64,000 nucleotides of DNA from Cytophagales bacterium (GTDB lineage Bacteria; Bacteroidota; Bacteroidia; Cytophagales; Spirosomataceae), in the NCBI GenBank assembly GCA_013298025.1, contig JAAFJE010000020.1, positions 1 through 64,000 of the forward strand, in the 5' to 3' direction. Every line of letters starts with the position of its first letter. Position 1 is the first letter of the stretch. Under the pieces are notes generated by a model. The model searched no databases. It saw only the letters and a list, made by a program, of their open reading frames with translations, and was not told where the DNA came from. Position numbers and translations under genes: made by a program. Below, piece after piece: positions 53,310-62,440 of this stretch.

Positions 53310-54968
53310 TTATTTTTTAGGAGAATCAGGGATGATACGAATATCATTTGGTTTCTTAGGATCAATATAGAATTTGTATTTAGCTACTTGACCAGTTGGT
53401 TTACAGTCTCCTGCACTCAAGCGTTGTACTTCGTATTCATATACAGAAGGCTTTTGTGGAAGTGGTAAATCTGATGGCCATTTGATGCTAGGGTCAGTTG
53501 CAACGTTTTCGTAATTAACCACTGGAGCTTTGGCAACAGCAGGTTTTTTACCAGTTCTCTTACGAGGCACAAGAGGCTTGCTTCCAGAAGCCGTAACTGC
53601 TGTTGAAGTTGATTTACGAACCGGCTTGCGTTTTACAGTTGTTACTGCAGCTGCTTTGCCATTGAATATTTTTACAATGTATTGGTCTTGTACTGGAACT
53701 GGTGTAACTGGAGTTGGTTTTGCTTTATAGCCAAAGCTAGACGAAGTAGGTTCCGACAAATATTTTCCAATACTAGATTGTACTGTGTAATAATAGAAAC
53801 TGGCATCATCTCCATTTACCAATGAAACAGATTTAGGCAAGCTAATGCTGTTTGATTTGGTAGTTTGTTGATAAACTGGTACACCAGAACCATCTGCTTT
53901 ATATAATTTGAAGATAAATTCTTCATTTTTTGCAGAAGGTGAAGTGCTTTTCCAAGAGAATGTTGGTATCTCTTTTGAGCCGTAGTCAAACATTTTAGCT
54001 CCTTGATTCAGTACTGGTGGTGTTACCACTGGTGGTGCTGGTGGAGGAGCAAGTTGCGATAATACTGGTTTTACAGTTGGTAATGTATAAGCTGCTGCAA
54101 CACCTATATTTGTACTAATATGGCGACGGTATCCAAGAAATATAGATTCATTGGTAAGCGAAGTAGCTTTTTGAATGATATAAGGAGTGTTAGTATAAGT
54201 ACCTTGAAGATTTAAACCTACACTCCAAGATGGGTTGAGTTTATACATTAATTCTCCACCTAGTGCAATCCCCCAGTCATATTGCTTACCTGCAGTAGCA
54301 CGTTGATAGACTAGTTCATTTGTAGCTTTCGTAACGTAAGTCTTAGTAGGAGCATAAGAGAACGTGAAACCAAATTTCCCATCAAGAACAGCATCTATCT
54401 TATCTGAAATTGCAAATTTTGCAGATGGTCCAACTAAAAACATATAGTCTCGTTGTGCTGTGCTTGTTAAAAGCTCAACCCCACTCAAGGCAACATTTTT
54501 AGCTGCTAATGCAGAGGATAAATTTGGGTCGCTGTTACTGTTATTGAAAAAATTCTGAGCTCCAACTGTTGCTCCAATACCCCAAACACCACCACCTAAG
54601 AAATAATAATTGGCAGTAAGGTTGGCATATTGCCCAAATCCTAGTTGAAAATCAACTTTACTCGCCAGAAACTGTAGGTCATTCGCCCAACCTGCTTTGG
54701 CTGTGAATCTCCAATAACGAGGAGAAGTAGCTTGTACAACGCCTCCTGGCTTGTAGAATAATGTATCAAACTGATACCCTTCTGCAAGCGATTTGACAAC
54801 TTTACCGTCTGAGTAAGTCGTAGTGGTGATTCCTTTGTCAGTAGTAGCACTTACAACTGTAGGTTTTTGTGCGTAGGCAAGCTGACTTAAAAAGGCACAA
54901 GAGGCAAGACCCATCGTGAGCCCTCTTGAAATTTTAGCAAAACTGCTGTTTTGAATAAGCTGTTTCAT
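53310..54968 (-). CDS. Outer-membrane beta-barrel protein with periplasmic/linker C-terminal half
   Basis: Exported protein of 552 residues. The signal peptide (LTMGLASCAFLSQLAYAQ) is followed by a barrel-like region to about 300 with alternating strands (WRFTAKAGWANDLQFLASKVDFQLGF, read in parts; NLTANYYFLGGGVWGIGATVGAQ). A proline-rich linker (LAPPPAPPVVTPPV) leads to a fibronectin-like segment (about 325-420) and a basic, repeat-poor region (KRKPVRKSTS, PRKRTGKKPA) before a last strand rich in DPKKPNDIRI. I recognise no named family. It may be a porin-like anchor or a scaffold. It is a single-gene transcript with a -7 element. Confidence 0.75.
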   Translation of the reverse strand: MKQLIQNSSFAKISRGLTMGLASCAFLSQLAYAQKPTVVSATTDKGITTTTYSDGKVVKSLAEGYQFDTLFYKPGGVVQATSPRYWRFTAKAGWANDLQFLASKVDFQLGFGQYANLTANYYFLGGGVWGIGATVGAQNFFNNSNSDPNLSSALAAKNVALSGVELLTSTAQRDYMFLVGPSAKFAISDKIDAVLDGKFGFTFSYAPTKTYVTKATNELVYQRATAGKQYDWGIALGGELMYKLNPSWSVGLNLQGTYTNTPYIIQKATSLTNESIFLGYRRHISTNIGVAAAYTLPTVKPVLSQLAPPPAPPVVTPPVLNQGAKMFDYGSKEIPTFSWKSTSPSAKNEEFIFKLYKADGSGVPVYQQTTKSNSISLPKSVSLVNGDDASFYYYTVQSSIGKYLSEPTSSSFGYKAKPTPVTPVPVQDQYIVKIFNGKAAAVTTVKRKPVRKSTSTAVTASGSKPLVPRKRTGKKPAVAKAPVVNYENVATDPSIKWPSDLPLPQKPSVYEYEVQRLSAGDCKPTGQVAKYKFYIDPKKPNDIRIIPDSPKK

Positions 54969-55015
54969 AACTTTTTTTGATTTATGATAAAGTATAGGGT
55001 TTAATTAATGTAACG

Positions 55016-55023
55016 CAAAGCTA
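55016..55023 (-). promoter_or_regulatory. Candidate -7 element of the outer-membrane protein gene
   Basis: Minus-strand TAGCTTTG matches TAnnTTTG and lies 47 bp before the ATG. The rest of the 423 bp gap between this gene and panB is AT-rich; a TAACTTTG at 55132-55139 on the plus strand is a possible panB promoter. I see no other structure there. Confidence 0.5.
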
Positions 55024-55391
55024 CGTAACAATTTGATTTAAAGCTAATAGTCCAAAGTTTTTATACACATTTTCTCTCGAATAAATGCACACAAGCATTT
55101 GTTTCATAACAAGTATTTGAATATAAAAACTTAACTTTGTATGCTTATTTAAGTAGAACCATTGCTACGACAAATATACGAGTAAATCTCTAATGTCGGA
55201 TGTGTGAACGCTAAGTATTTACAAAAAAATATAACTTTTGCCATTTATTCTCCACAACTAAAACTATACGTAATGCCTTGTATTTTAACATTTTGAAACA
55301 TTTTTAGTTAAAATATAATATTATAAATATTCTTTAAAAATAGTATTTTATATATATAGCCCATTAGAAGGCAAAAGGACAGCCCAATATT

Positions 55392-56207
55392 ATGTCGGTA
55401 CATACTGAAATCAAGAGAATTACAACGCACATTCTCCAAGAAATGAAAAATAGAGGCGAAAAAATCTCATGCCTCACAGCTTACGACTACTCTATGGCAA
55501 GAATCGTTGATGCGGCAGGTATCGATTTGATTCTCGTTGGAGATTCGGCTTCTAATGTCATGGCTGGGCATGAAACAACTTTGCCCATCACGCTCGACCA
55601 AATGATTTATCATGCCTCTTCGGTTGTGAAGGCTGTCAAAAGAGCATTGGTGGTAGTCGATATTCCTTTTGGCTCGTATCAAGGAAATTCGTCGGAAGCC
55701 CTACGCTCGGCTATTCGTATTATGAAAGAGTCAGGGGCTCATGCCGTAAAAATGGAGGGTGGCGCCGAAATTAAAGAGTCTATTATCCGTGTCCTTAGTG
55801 CGGGTATTCCTGTGATGGGACATTTGGGACTAACGCCGCAGTCAATCTATAAATTTGGAACATATTCGGTGCGTGCCAAAGAAGAAGAAGAAGCCAATAA
55901 ATTGATAGCAGATGCCCTCTTGCTTCAAGAATGTGGGGCTTTCAGTATTGTACTCGAAAAAATCCCAGCTAAATTGACCAAACTGGTATCTGAAAAATTA
56001 CATATTCCTACGGTTGGCATCGGTGCAGGTGCCGATGCCGACGGACAAATACTAGTGGTTCATGATATGCTGGGTATTAATAAAGAATTTAAACCTCGTT
56101 TCCTCCGTAGATATGCCGACCTCGATACAATTATGCACGAGGCTATCGCACAATACGTACAGGATGTGAAAGCGGTTGACTTTCCGAATACCAAAGAAAG
56201 CTATTAA
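55392..56207 (+). CDS. panB: 3-methyl-2-oxobutanoate hydroxymethyltransferase (ketopantoate hydroxymethyltransferase)
   Basis: Cytoplasmic enzyme of 271 residues that adds a one-carbon unit from methylene-tetrahydrofolate to 2-oxoisovalerate, the first step of pantothenate synthesis. Motifs: [31 protein letters not shown] (read in parts), [50 protein letters not shown], the catalytic Glu in [11 protein letters not shown], and [20 protein letters not shown]. Length and motifs are complete. panC and panD are not in the window. A pseudouridine synthase follows after 34 bp. Confidence 0.96.
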   Translation: MSVHTEIKRITTHILQEMKNRGEKISCLTAYDYSMARIVDAAGIDLILVGDSASNVMAGHETTLPITLDQMIYHASSVVKAVKRALVVVDIPFGSYQGNSSEALRSAIRIMKESGAHAVKMEGGAEIKESIIRVLSAGIPVMGHLGLTPQSIYKFGTYSVRAKEEEEANKLIADALLLQECGAFSIVLEKIPAKLTKLVSEKLHIPTVGIGAGADADGQILVVHDMLGINKEFKPRFLRRYADLDTIMHEAIAQYVQDVKAVDFPNTKESY

Positions 56208-56241
56208 TAGCTGAGGTAACATTGTTGAATCCAAACTAAAA

Positions 56242-56973
56242 ATGCAGATGAAAGACTTCCATGTTGTATATGAAGATAATCACATTATCGTTGTTAGTAA
56301 AAGACCGGGCATCTTGGTACAAGGTGATGCCACCGGCGACCGCACGCTTACCGATGCGGTGAAGGAATACATCAAACAGAAATACAATAAGCCTGGCGAT
56401 GTATTTCTGCACCCTGTCCATCGCTTAGATAGGCCTGTCAGTGGCTTGGTTATCTTTGCCCGTACTTCCAAAGGGCTTGAGCGAATGATGGAATTGTTCA
56501 GAAAAAGAGATATTCAAAAAACATACTGGGCTGTTGTAAGACGCAAGCCTGCCCAAGAAAAAGGAAAACTGACGCACTGGCTGGTGAAAGATGAACAAAA
56601 AAATGTAGTGACGGCTTACGACACCGAAGTGAAGGGTTCGCAAAAAGCAGAGCTTTACTATAAACTTTTGGGCACTGTCAATAAACATTACTTGCTAGAG
56701 GTAGAACCTATTTCGGGTCGTCCGCATCAAATCAGGGTACAATTGGCTAGTATGGGCTGCCCGATTCGAGGCGATATTAAATATGGCTATGATAGACCCA
56801 ACATCGATGCCAGTATTAATCTTCATGCAAGACGGGTGTTTTTTATTCATCCTATTAAAAAAGAGCCTATTATTTGTAAAGCGGCTGTTCCTCCAAATCA
56901 GTTTTGGGAAGAGTTTCTCGAACTCGACCCAGAGGATATTAAGCAGAAAAATCTTGATTTTTTACATGAATAA
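56242..56973 (+). CDS. RluA-family pseudouridine synthase
   Basis: Enzyme of 243 residues with the RluA catalytic motif HRLDRPVSGLVIFARTSKG, whose Asp attacks the uridine, and KTYWAVVRRKP and GRPHQIRVQLASMGCPIRGDIKYG downstream. There is no S4 domain, so it is a short single-domain form. A second ATG at 56248 is also possible. Target RNA not assigned. Probably cotranscribed with panB, since the gap is only 34 bp, and ended by the terminator after it. Confidence 0.92.
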   Translation: MQMKDFHVVYEDNHIIVVSKRPGILVQGDATGDRTLTDAVKEYIKQKYNKPGDVFLHPVHRLDRPVSGLVIFARTSKGLERMMELFRKRDIQKTYWAVVRRKPAQEKGKLTHWLVKDEQKNVVTAYDTEVKGSQKAELYYKLLGTVNKHYLLEVEPISGRPHQIRVQLASMGCPIRGDIKYGYDRPNIDASINLHARRVFFIHPIKKEPIICKAAVPPNQFWEEFLELDPEDIKQKNLDFLHE

Positions 56974-56981
56974 AACTTATA

Positions 56982-57018
56982 AGAGCCTTAGCAAATTCGT
57001 TTGCTGAGGCTCTTTTTC
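56982..57018 (+). terminator. Terminator after the panB operon
   Basis: AGAGCCTTAGCAAA (56982-56995) pairs with TTTGCTGAGGCTCT (57000-57013), one G-U, around a stable TTCG tetraloop, then a T run. It lies 8 bp after the stop. The following 250 bp to the yitT gene hold nothing I can name. Confidence 0.9.
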
Positions 57019-57267
57019 TTTCGCCATCTTGCTTATTGTTGTATATTTTCCGACTCCGTTTTTATTGGTATTCCTCTGTATTATGTAGCCCAATTGTTGC
57101 TTTAGGGAAGATTTAGGTTCATTAGAATATACTTAGAATAAGGGTTATTCAGGAGAAAAATATAGAAGAACGATGTTATCTTCAAAAGAACAATCGGTAT
57201 TTTCAAGAAAATAATAGCGTATTCTAACCATATTTTTCAAAAAACACATTAAAAAACTACAAATATT

Positions 57268-58164
57268 ATGCTGAATACACTGTATCAATTACTCGGTTCG
57301 GAGCGGTTTGTCTGGAGACAAAGTGCCAAAAACTTAACTTATATCATGCTGGGTATTTTATCGGCTGGCGTTGGACTCAAAGGTTTTTTGTTGCCTAATC
57401 ATTTTTTAGATGGGGGCGTAATGGGCATTTCGCTGTTGATTAATAATATCACACAAGTACCACTGCCTTACCTCATTGTACTTGTAAACCTGCCCTTTAT
57501 CTTCTTAGGGTTTCATCAGGTTTCTCGTTTTTTTGCTATTAAAACCTTGCTTGGCATCATCGGCTTGGCGATTTGTATTGCTTTTATTGAAATTCCACTC
57601 ATTACGTCTGATAAACTACTTATTGCGGTTTTTGGCGGTTTTTTCTTGGGTGCGGGCATTGGGCTTTCTATCAGAGGAGGGGGCGTTTTGGACGGAACAG
57701 AGGTCTTGGCTTTGTACATCAGCCGTAAAACGGTTTTTACGGTAGGCGATGTAATCATTATTATTAATGTCATTATTTTTGGTGTAGCGGCATTCCTTAT
57801 GCACATCGAAACGGCTCTTTATGCCATGCTTACGTATTTGTCGGCATCAAAAACCATTGATTTTATCATTCATGGTATCGAAGAATACACAGGCGTAACG
57901 ATTATTTCTGAAGAAAGCGAGGCTATCAGAAGCATGATTATCGAAAAAATGGGCAGAGGGGTCACGATTTTTAAAGGAAAAAGAGGCTTTGGAAAAAGAG
58001 GTTTGCAAAACGATGATTTAGAGGTGATTTATACCGTTCTGACTCGATTAGAATTACAAAAATTAAGCAACGAATTAGAAATTATCGACCCAAAAGCTTT
58101 TGTGATTCAGCAAAGTATCAATGATGTCAAAGGTGGAATGATAAAAAAATTACCTTTGCACTAA
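57268..58164 (+). CDS. YitT-family membrane protein (DUF2179 C-terminus)
   Basis: Integral membrane protein of 298 residues with five or six segments (GILSAGVGLKGFLLPNHFLDGGVMGISLLI is the family hallmark at the start; AVFGGFFLGAGIGLSIRGGGVLDGTEVLALYIS follows, both read in parts) and a soluble C-terminal DUF2179 domain (EYTGVTIISEESEAIRSMI; GRGVTIFKGKRGF; IIDPKAFVIQ). The biochemical role is unknown; transport has been suggested for the family. It is 21 bp from eutC and may share its transcript. Confidence 0.92.
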   Translation: MLNTLYQLLGSERFVWRQSAKNLTYIMLGILSAGVGLKGFLLPNHFLDGGVMGISLLINNITQVPLPYLIVLVNLPFIFLGFHQVSRFFAIKTLLGIIGLAICIAFIEIPLITSDKLLIAVFGGFFLGAGIGLSIRGGGVLDGTEVLALYISRKTVFTVGDVIIIINVIIFGVAAFLMHIETALYAMLTYLSASKTIDFIIHGIEEYTGVTIISEESEAIRSMIIEKMGRGVTIFKGKRGFGKRGLQNDDLEVIYTVLTRLELQKLSNELEIIDPKAFVIQQSINDVKGGMIKKLPLH

Positions 58165-58185
58165 ACATTTACATTTATTTGAGCG

Positions 58186-58938
58186 ATGGAAGCCTCTCAT
58201 TTTTACCAAACCGACGCTTGGGATTTGCTCCAGCAATACACCAGTGCACGTATTGCACGAGGACGTACCGGACATAGCGTACCAACACAAACCTTACTGG
58301 CTTTTCAAGCCGACCACGCCCAAGCCCGTGATGCGGTGTATTCTGCCTTGGCTACAGAAGCGATACAACAAGCACTTGTGCTACCAAGCTTGGTGGTTGC
58401 ATCAAGGGCTTTGCATCGGATGCAATACTTACAAAGGCCCGATTTGGGTCGTCGCTTGACGGAGGAGTCGAGGGTATGGCTCAACGATGAGCCAAAGACC
58501 TTTGATATATGTTTTGTGATAGCCGACGGACTTTCGGCACAGGCTGTTAATCAACACGCCGTACCTGTAGTAAACGAGATGTGTGCGTTTTTGCAAAAAA
58601 AACAGTGGAAGATTGCTCCGCTTGTGCTCGTCAAACAAGGGCGTGTAGCCATTGGCGATGAAATAGCCAGTGCCTTGCACGCTACCATCGTTGTGGTGCT
58701 GATAGGCGAACGCCCTGGCCTAAGCTCGGCCGATAGCATGGGTGCATACCTTACTTACGCCCCAGCCATTGGGATAACAGACGAACGGAGAAATTGTATT
58801 TCTAATATCCGTCCCGAAGGATTACCCTACCAGTTGGCTGTTGAAAAAATGATGTATTTATTGATGAAAATGAATACCTTACAAATCAGTGGTGTTGCCC
58901 TCAAAGACGATTTGGAAGGGAGATTTCTTATCGAATAA
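58186..58938 (+). CDS. eutC: Ethanolamine ammonia-lyase small subunit (no eutB beside it)
   Basis: Protein of 250 residues matching EutC over its length: WDLLQQYTSARIARGRTGHSVPTQTLLAFQADHAQARDAVY (read in parts), the cofactor-binding FVIADGLSAQAVNQHAVPVV, VLIGERPGLSSADSMGAYLTYAP and CISNIRPEGLPYQLAVEKMMYLLMKM. With EutB it forms the adenosylcobalamin-dependent enzyme that splits ethanolamine to acetaldehyde and ammonia. EutB is normally encoded just upstream, but here the upstream gene is yitT. EutB must be elsewhere or EutC has another use. It is closed by a strong terminator. Confidence 0.9.
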   Translation: MEASHFYQTDAWDLLQQYTSARIARGRTGHSVPTQTLLAFQADHAQARDAVYSALATEAIQQALVLPSLVVASRALHRMQYLQRPDLGRRLTEESRVWLNDEPKTFDICFVIADGLSAQAVNQHAVPVVNEMCAFLQKKQWKIAPLVLVKQGRVAIGDEIASALHATIVVVLIGERPGLSSADSMGAYLTYAPAIGITDERRNCISNIRPEGLPYQLAVEKMMYLLMKMNTLQISGVALKDDLEGRFLIE

Positions 58939-58985
58939 GCAATAAAAAACTCCGTGCAAGTCTTTTGCACGGAGTTTTTTATTGC
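58939..58985. terminator. Strong bidirectional terminator
   Basis: 58939-58959 and 58965-58985 are perfect reverse complements over 21 bp around a 5-base loop, with A and T runs inside the arms. It begins at the base after the eutC stop and serves eutC and the convergent psd gene. Confidence 0.93.
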
Positions 58986-58995
58986 TTGTAATTGC

Positions 58996-59655
58996 CTAAG
59001 CTAACTCAGCAATGACGGTTTCGCCACCTACAGGCTTATCGTCGATATTGACCAACACTTTGGCATCTAAGGGTAAAAATATATCTATACGAGAGCCAAA
59101 TTTGATGAAACCAAATTGAGCGCCTTGTTCAACGGCATCTCCTTCTTTAACATACCAACAAATGCGACGAGCCAAAGCACCTGCAATTTGACGAAACAGC
59201 ACTTCTGTTCCATTGCTATGTTTTACCACAATGGTAGTACGTTCATTTTCTGTACTCGATTTAGGATGCCATGCCACCAAATATTTGCCTGGATGATATT
59301 TAAAAAAAGACACAATACCCGACAAAGGATTGAAGTTGACGTGTACGTTGACAGGCGACATAAATATTGAAATCTGACGACGACGACCTCTGAAATATTC
59401 AGTTTCTTCAACTTCCTCAATTACCACCACTTTCCCATCGGCAGGAGCAATGATATGCTTCGGATTTTTGACGGTTACTCTTTTAGGAACTCTAAAAAAT
59501 TGCAACACAATCAGTGAAAAAAGCACGCTAAAGATTACTACAACCTTCCGAACGATGTCGTTATCTGGGAAAAAATAAAGGGTTGCTCCGTTTAAGATAG
59601 CGATGAAAATAATTGTAACGAGAATTGTACCAGTACCTTCTTTATGGATTGTCAT
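58996..59655 (-). CDS. psd: Phosphatidylserine decarboxylase (short, PSD-A type)
   Basis: Enzyme of about 219 residues of the archaetidylserine/phosphatidylserine decarboxylase subgroup. Two membrane-close segments at the start (TILVTIIFIAILNGATLYFF; VVVIFSVLFSLIVLQFF) precede the catalytic domain: IIAPADGKVV, SIFMSPVNVHVNFNP and the self-cleavage site FGSR near the C-terminus (KFGSRIDIFLP), which becomes the pyruvoyl group. It makes phosphatidylethanolamine in the inner membrane. I start at the ATG at 59655. Ethanolamine lipids link it loosely to eutC. No pssA is adjacent. Confidence 0.93.
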   Translation of the reverse strand: MTIHKEGTGTILVTIIFIAILNGATLYFFPDNDIVRKVVVIFSVLFSLIVLQFFRVPKRVTVKNPKHIIAPADGKVVVIEEVEETEYFRGRRRQISIFMSPVNVHVNFNPLSGIVSFFKYHPGKYLVAWHPKSSTENERTTIVVKHSNGTEVLFRQIAGALARRICWYVKEGDAVEQGAQFGFIKFGSRIDIFLPLDAKVLVNIDDKPVGGETVIAELA

Positions 59656-60271
59656 ACTTTGCTTAGGGATAAGTGAATACGCAAAGTTACACATTTTTTT
59701 GAAAGATTAATGAGTTGCTAGGCCGTTGTAGAGGAATTTCGCACGTGGTAAAATAGACCATTGCAAGCAAAAAGGAGTCTTTGATAGGTTGTAAAACAAG
59801 GCATCGGGGTGCATAATGTCTAAAAACGTAAGGATGTTCAACGCAAAACATTATGCACAACCCAACTGATGCTGTACAAATGAACTCTTAGACGAATTGG
59901 TAAAGGCTCTTTTTTCTAAAGATGTGCCACGAAGTACACATCACCCCAAAACAAAACTGTTTTAAGTGAAAGGTAATACGACGAAAACGGCTTGGGAAGC
60001 TGATGATTAGAACCCCTCGCACCTAATAAAACTACAGGCTTTGTATGTAATTGCCCTGTAAGAACAGAACTTTCAGCATGAACAACTTAGCGGAACTTGT
60101 TCATGATTTTATTAAATGGCGGTTACGGTGAACAGTTGAAGATATTCGATACACGCTGTGCTAATGTAATTATCTTTCAAAAAGTAAGATGCTTAAAGGC
60201 ATTACAACAAATATACGATTTTCTTTGGTATTTTCTAAAAATAGTATAACATCTTTGATTATCGAAGAAAA
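59656..60271. other. Gene-free stretch with inverted repeats
   Basis: About 600 bp without a convincing frame. Composition is less AT-rich than the other gaps, as if once coding. An inverted repeat has arms at 59810-59819 and 59848-59857, extended outward by GCATC (59801-59805) and GATGC (59868-59872). A second perfect hairpin is CATGAACAA (60077-60085) with TTGTTCATG (60097-60105). Short frames such as NELLDELVKALFSKDV near 59880 are interrupted by stops. It may be a decayed gene or mobile element, or an unrecognised RNA. I found none of the conserved cores of tmRNA, RNase P RNA or SRP RNA. Confidence 0.4.
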
Positions 60272-61366
60272 TTAACATTGAGCGACAACCCTACACAAGG
60301 CCGACTCTATCGTAAGCCCCGGACCAAAGGCACAAGCCAATACCAAATCGTTGTGGTGTTGCGTACCGAGGTTTCGCCAAAGAGCAGCCAATACAAACAA
60401 AATGGTACAAGACGACATATTGCCATAGTTTTTCAATACCTGATAGGCATAATAATTCGCTTGGGCATCGAGGCCAAGGGCTTGCTCGGTAGCTTCTAAA
60501 ATAGCTCTGCCTCCCGGATGAACGGCATAGTGCTTGATGATTTCTGGCGACAAGTTGGCTTCCGACAAAATCCTATCAACCAATTGTTTAATGCCTGTTT
60601 TGAGCAATACAGGCACATACGAGGTGAGGGTCATTTCAAAGCCAAAATCGGCAATGCTCCAAGCCATTTCTTGCTGACCTTCAGGGTATAAATCACAATG
60701 AAAATCGTCTAATGCCAAGGCCAATTGCCCTTGTCTAGGCTTGGCTTCTACCAATACGGCAGCAGCGCCATCGGCAAAAAGGGCGTTCGATAAAAGAAAA
60801 TCTGCTTCTTTCTTTTTCTGAAAATGTAAAGTGCAAAGCTCTACGCACACCACTAACACTTGAGCAGTAGGATGAGCCAAACAAATATCGTTGGCTACTT
60901 TTAAGCCATTAAATGCACCATAACATCCCATAAAATTGATGGCTGTTCGTTTGACAGTCTTGGCTAAACCTAGGTGATTGACCAACTCAATGTCTAGTCC
61001 GGGAGCATACATACCTGTACAACTGACCGTAATCACATGCGAAACGTTGGTCAAAGGAAGGTTGGCTAGGGCTTGTAAGCAAAGAGGCAAGGCGTATTGC
61101 TTGTACAAAGCCATGCGTGCCGCTACCGTCGGGAATGGTTCGAGTTGCTCATTTTGTGGGTAAAACGTGTATCCTTCGGGAGATGCTTGTCCGTAATCGG
61201 CTAAAACAGAATGCCTTTGTTGAATTTTAGTAGCTTTATAAAGGGCGTACAACTTGCGTTTTTCTACTTCGTCCATCGACAAAGACTTTGCCATAAATCT
61301 AGCAATTTCTTCTTGTGGAAACTGATGTGCTGGTACGGCAGTGCCAATGGCGGTAATATAGCTCAT
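60272..61366 (-). CDS. Type III polyketide synthase (chalcone/stilbene synthase family)
   Basis: Homodimeric thiolase-fold enzyme of 364 residues. The catalytic triad is C148 (INFMGCYGAFNGL), H283 (YAVHPGGRAILE) and N316 (NYGNMSSCTILFVL), all in family context. It condenses acyl-CoA starters with malonyl-CoA, often giving alkylresorcinols or alkylpyrones in bacteria. FabH-like alternatives are less likely given the GCYG and NYGNMSS forms. No methyltransferase or other tailoring gene lies next to it, so the product is unknown. Confidence 0.92.
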   Translation of the reverse strand: MSYITAIGTAVPAHQFPQEEIARFMAKSLSMDEVEKRKLYALYKATKIQQRHSVLADYGQASPEGYTFYPQNEQLEPFPTVAARMALYKQYALPLCLQALANLPLTNVSHVITVSCTGMYAPGLDIELVNHLGLAKTVKRTAINFMGCYGAFNGLKVANDICLAHPTAQVLVVCVELCTLHFQKKKEADFLLSNALFADGAAAVLVEAKPRQGQLALALDDFHCDLYPEGQQEMAWSIADFGFEMTLTSYVPVLLKTGIKQLVDRILSEANLSPEIIKHYAVHPGGRAILEATEQALGLDAQANYYAYQVLKNYGNMSSCTILFVLAALWRNLGTQHHNDLVLACAFGPGLTIESALCRVVAQC

Positions 61367-61623
61367 GTCTTAATGTTTGCTAATGATTTTGATAACAGAA
61401 AACAATATAGGAGAAAAATCACGAACTTAACTCATTGTTTTCAACAGTTTATAGGGCAAAAAGTTTAGAAGTAACAGCTATTTAGTAATGCTAGACAATA
61501 AGCTGGCGTTAAAAGATTGGTTAGCTATGGAAAAGGCTAATGATGATTTAGATGATAAATATCGTTTTTGTAAAAAGTTGACGAAAGAAACAAGAATGAT
61601 AAATATTGGATGTTTTTCACAAC

Positions 61624-62328
61624 CTAGGCTTTTTTGCGAAGATAGTACTGTCGTTCTTTTTCTGGTAGTTTCTCGATGGCATAACGGAGCATGGTGCGGG
61701 GCATTTGCGTACAATATTCATCTAAAAACTCACGAAGCGCCAATTCATCTTTTTTCCCTACTTCTCGCAACATCCAGCCAGTAGCTTTGTGCATTAAGTC
61801 GTGTGGATGTGTCAAAAAAATACTTGCCAACCGAAATGTATCTGCCCATTGTCCTTTGCGGATAAAAGCCAAGGTACTCACCATAGCCACCCGTTGCGAC
61901 CACAGATGTGGGCGTTGAGCCAATTCGTACAAAAGGCTGCGGTCTTTATCTAAAAGCCATGCACCCAACAAATAATAGGCGGAGCTATCTACTAAATCCC
62001 AATTGTTTATGTAGGTTAAATGATTGAGATACAAAGCAATAATCTCTTCTTTGAGGGCTGAGGGTGCTTTAGGGAATTGAGCTACCCAAAGCATCAGTCC
62101 ACACAAACGATACTCATGAATAGGATTGGTCAGCAATGGAACAACGGCATCGGGGGGTAATGTTCGATAAAATTTACGCACAATATCCCTGAGTTGTGGA
62201 TTCGACAAGCCGATAAATTGGTCGCCTTCGGCGTATTGCCCTTTTCCTGTTTTAAAATATTTTGCCATAATACTGGCTCTTTCTGGGTTGGCAAGGGCTT
62301 GTATTTCTTGTATGAGTAGGTCTAACAT
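61624..62328 (-). CDS. AlkD-like DNA alkylation repair protein
   Basis: HEAT-like alpha-solenoid protein of 234 residues. Typical features are YFKTGKGQYAEGDQFIGLSNPQLRDIVRKF (read in parts), NPIHEYRLCGLMLWVAQF, NNWDLVDSSAYYLLG and the C-terminal HKATGWMLREVGKKDE with MPRTMLRYAIEKLP. AlkD removes 3- and 7-alkylated purines without base flipping. The Trp and Asp of the DNA-contact surface (NNWDLVD) are present. I start at the ATG at 62328 because the conserved domain begins there. The 250 bp on its 3' side, toward the polyketide synthase start, hold no clear gene. Confidence 0.9.
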   Translation of the reverse strand: MLDLLIQEIQALANPERASIMAKYFKTGKGQYAEGDQFIGLSNPQLRDIVRKFYRTLPPDAVVPLLTNPIHEYRLCGLMLWVAQFPKAPSALKEEIIALYLNHLTYINNWDLVDSSAYYLLGAWLLDKDRSLLYELAQRPHLWSQRVAMVSTLAFIRKGQWADTFRLASIFLTHPHDLMHKATGWMLREVGKKDELALREFLDEYCTQMPRTMLRYAIEKLPEKERQYYLRKKA

Positions 62329-62440
62329 AAGGGCAAATGCGTTGAGTTTATACAAAAATACAAGGAAGTTCACCGCAAGAAAGCAGGCGTAAGCAAAATC
62401 ATCTGTATTTTTGTGAGTCGTCTATTAATTGTACAGGTAT

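Noticed and set aside
59816-59966. Possible TGA-containing (selenocysteine-like) short gene in the gene-free stretch
   Set aside because: The frame is short, has no SECIS-like stem in the expected place and no recognisable product; decay is simpler.
61488-61784. 98-residue plus-strand frame opposite the AlkD gene
   Set aside because: Most of it is antisense to the AlkD-like gene and the unique N-terminal part shows no domain or start signal.
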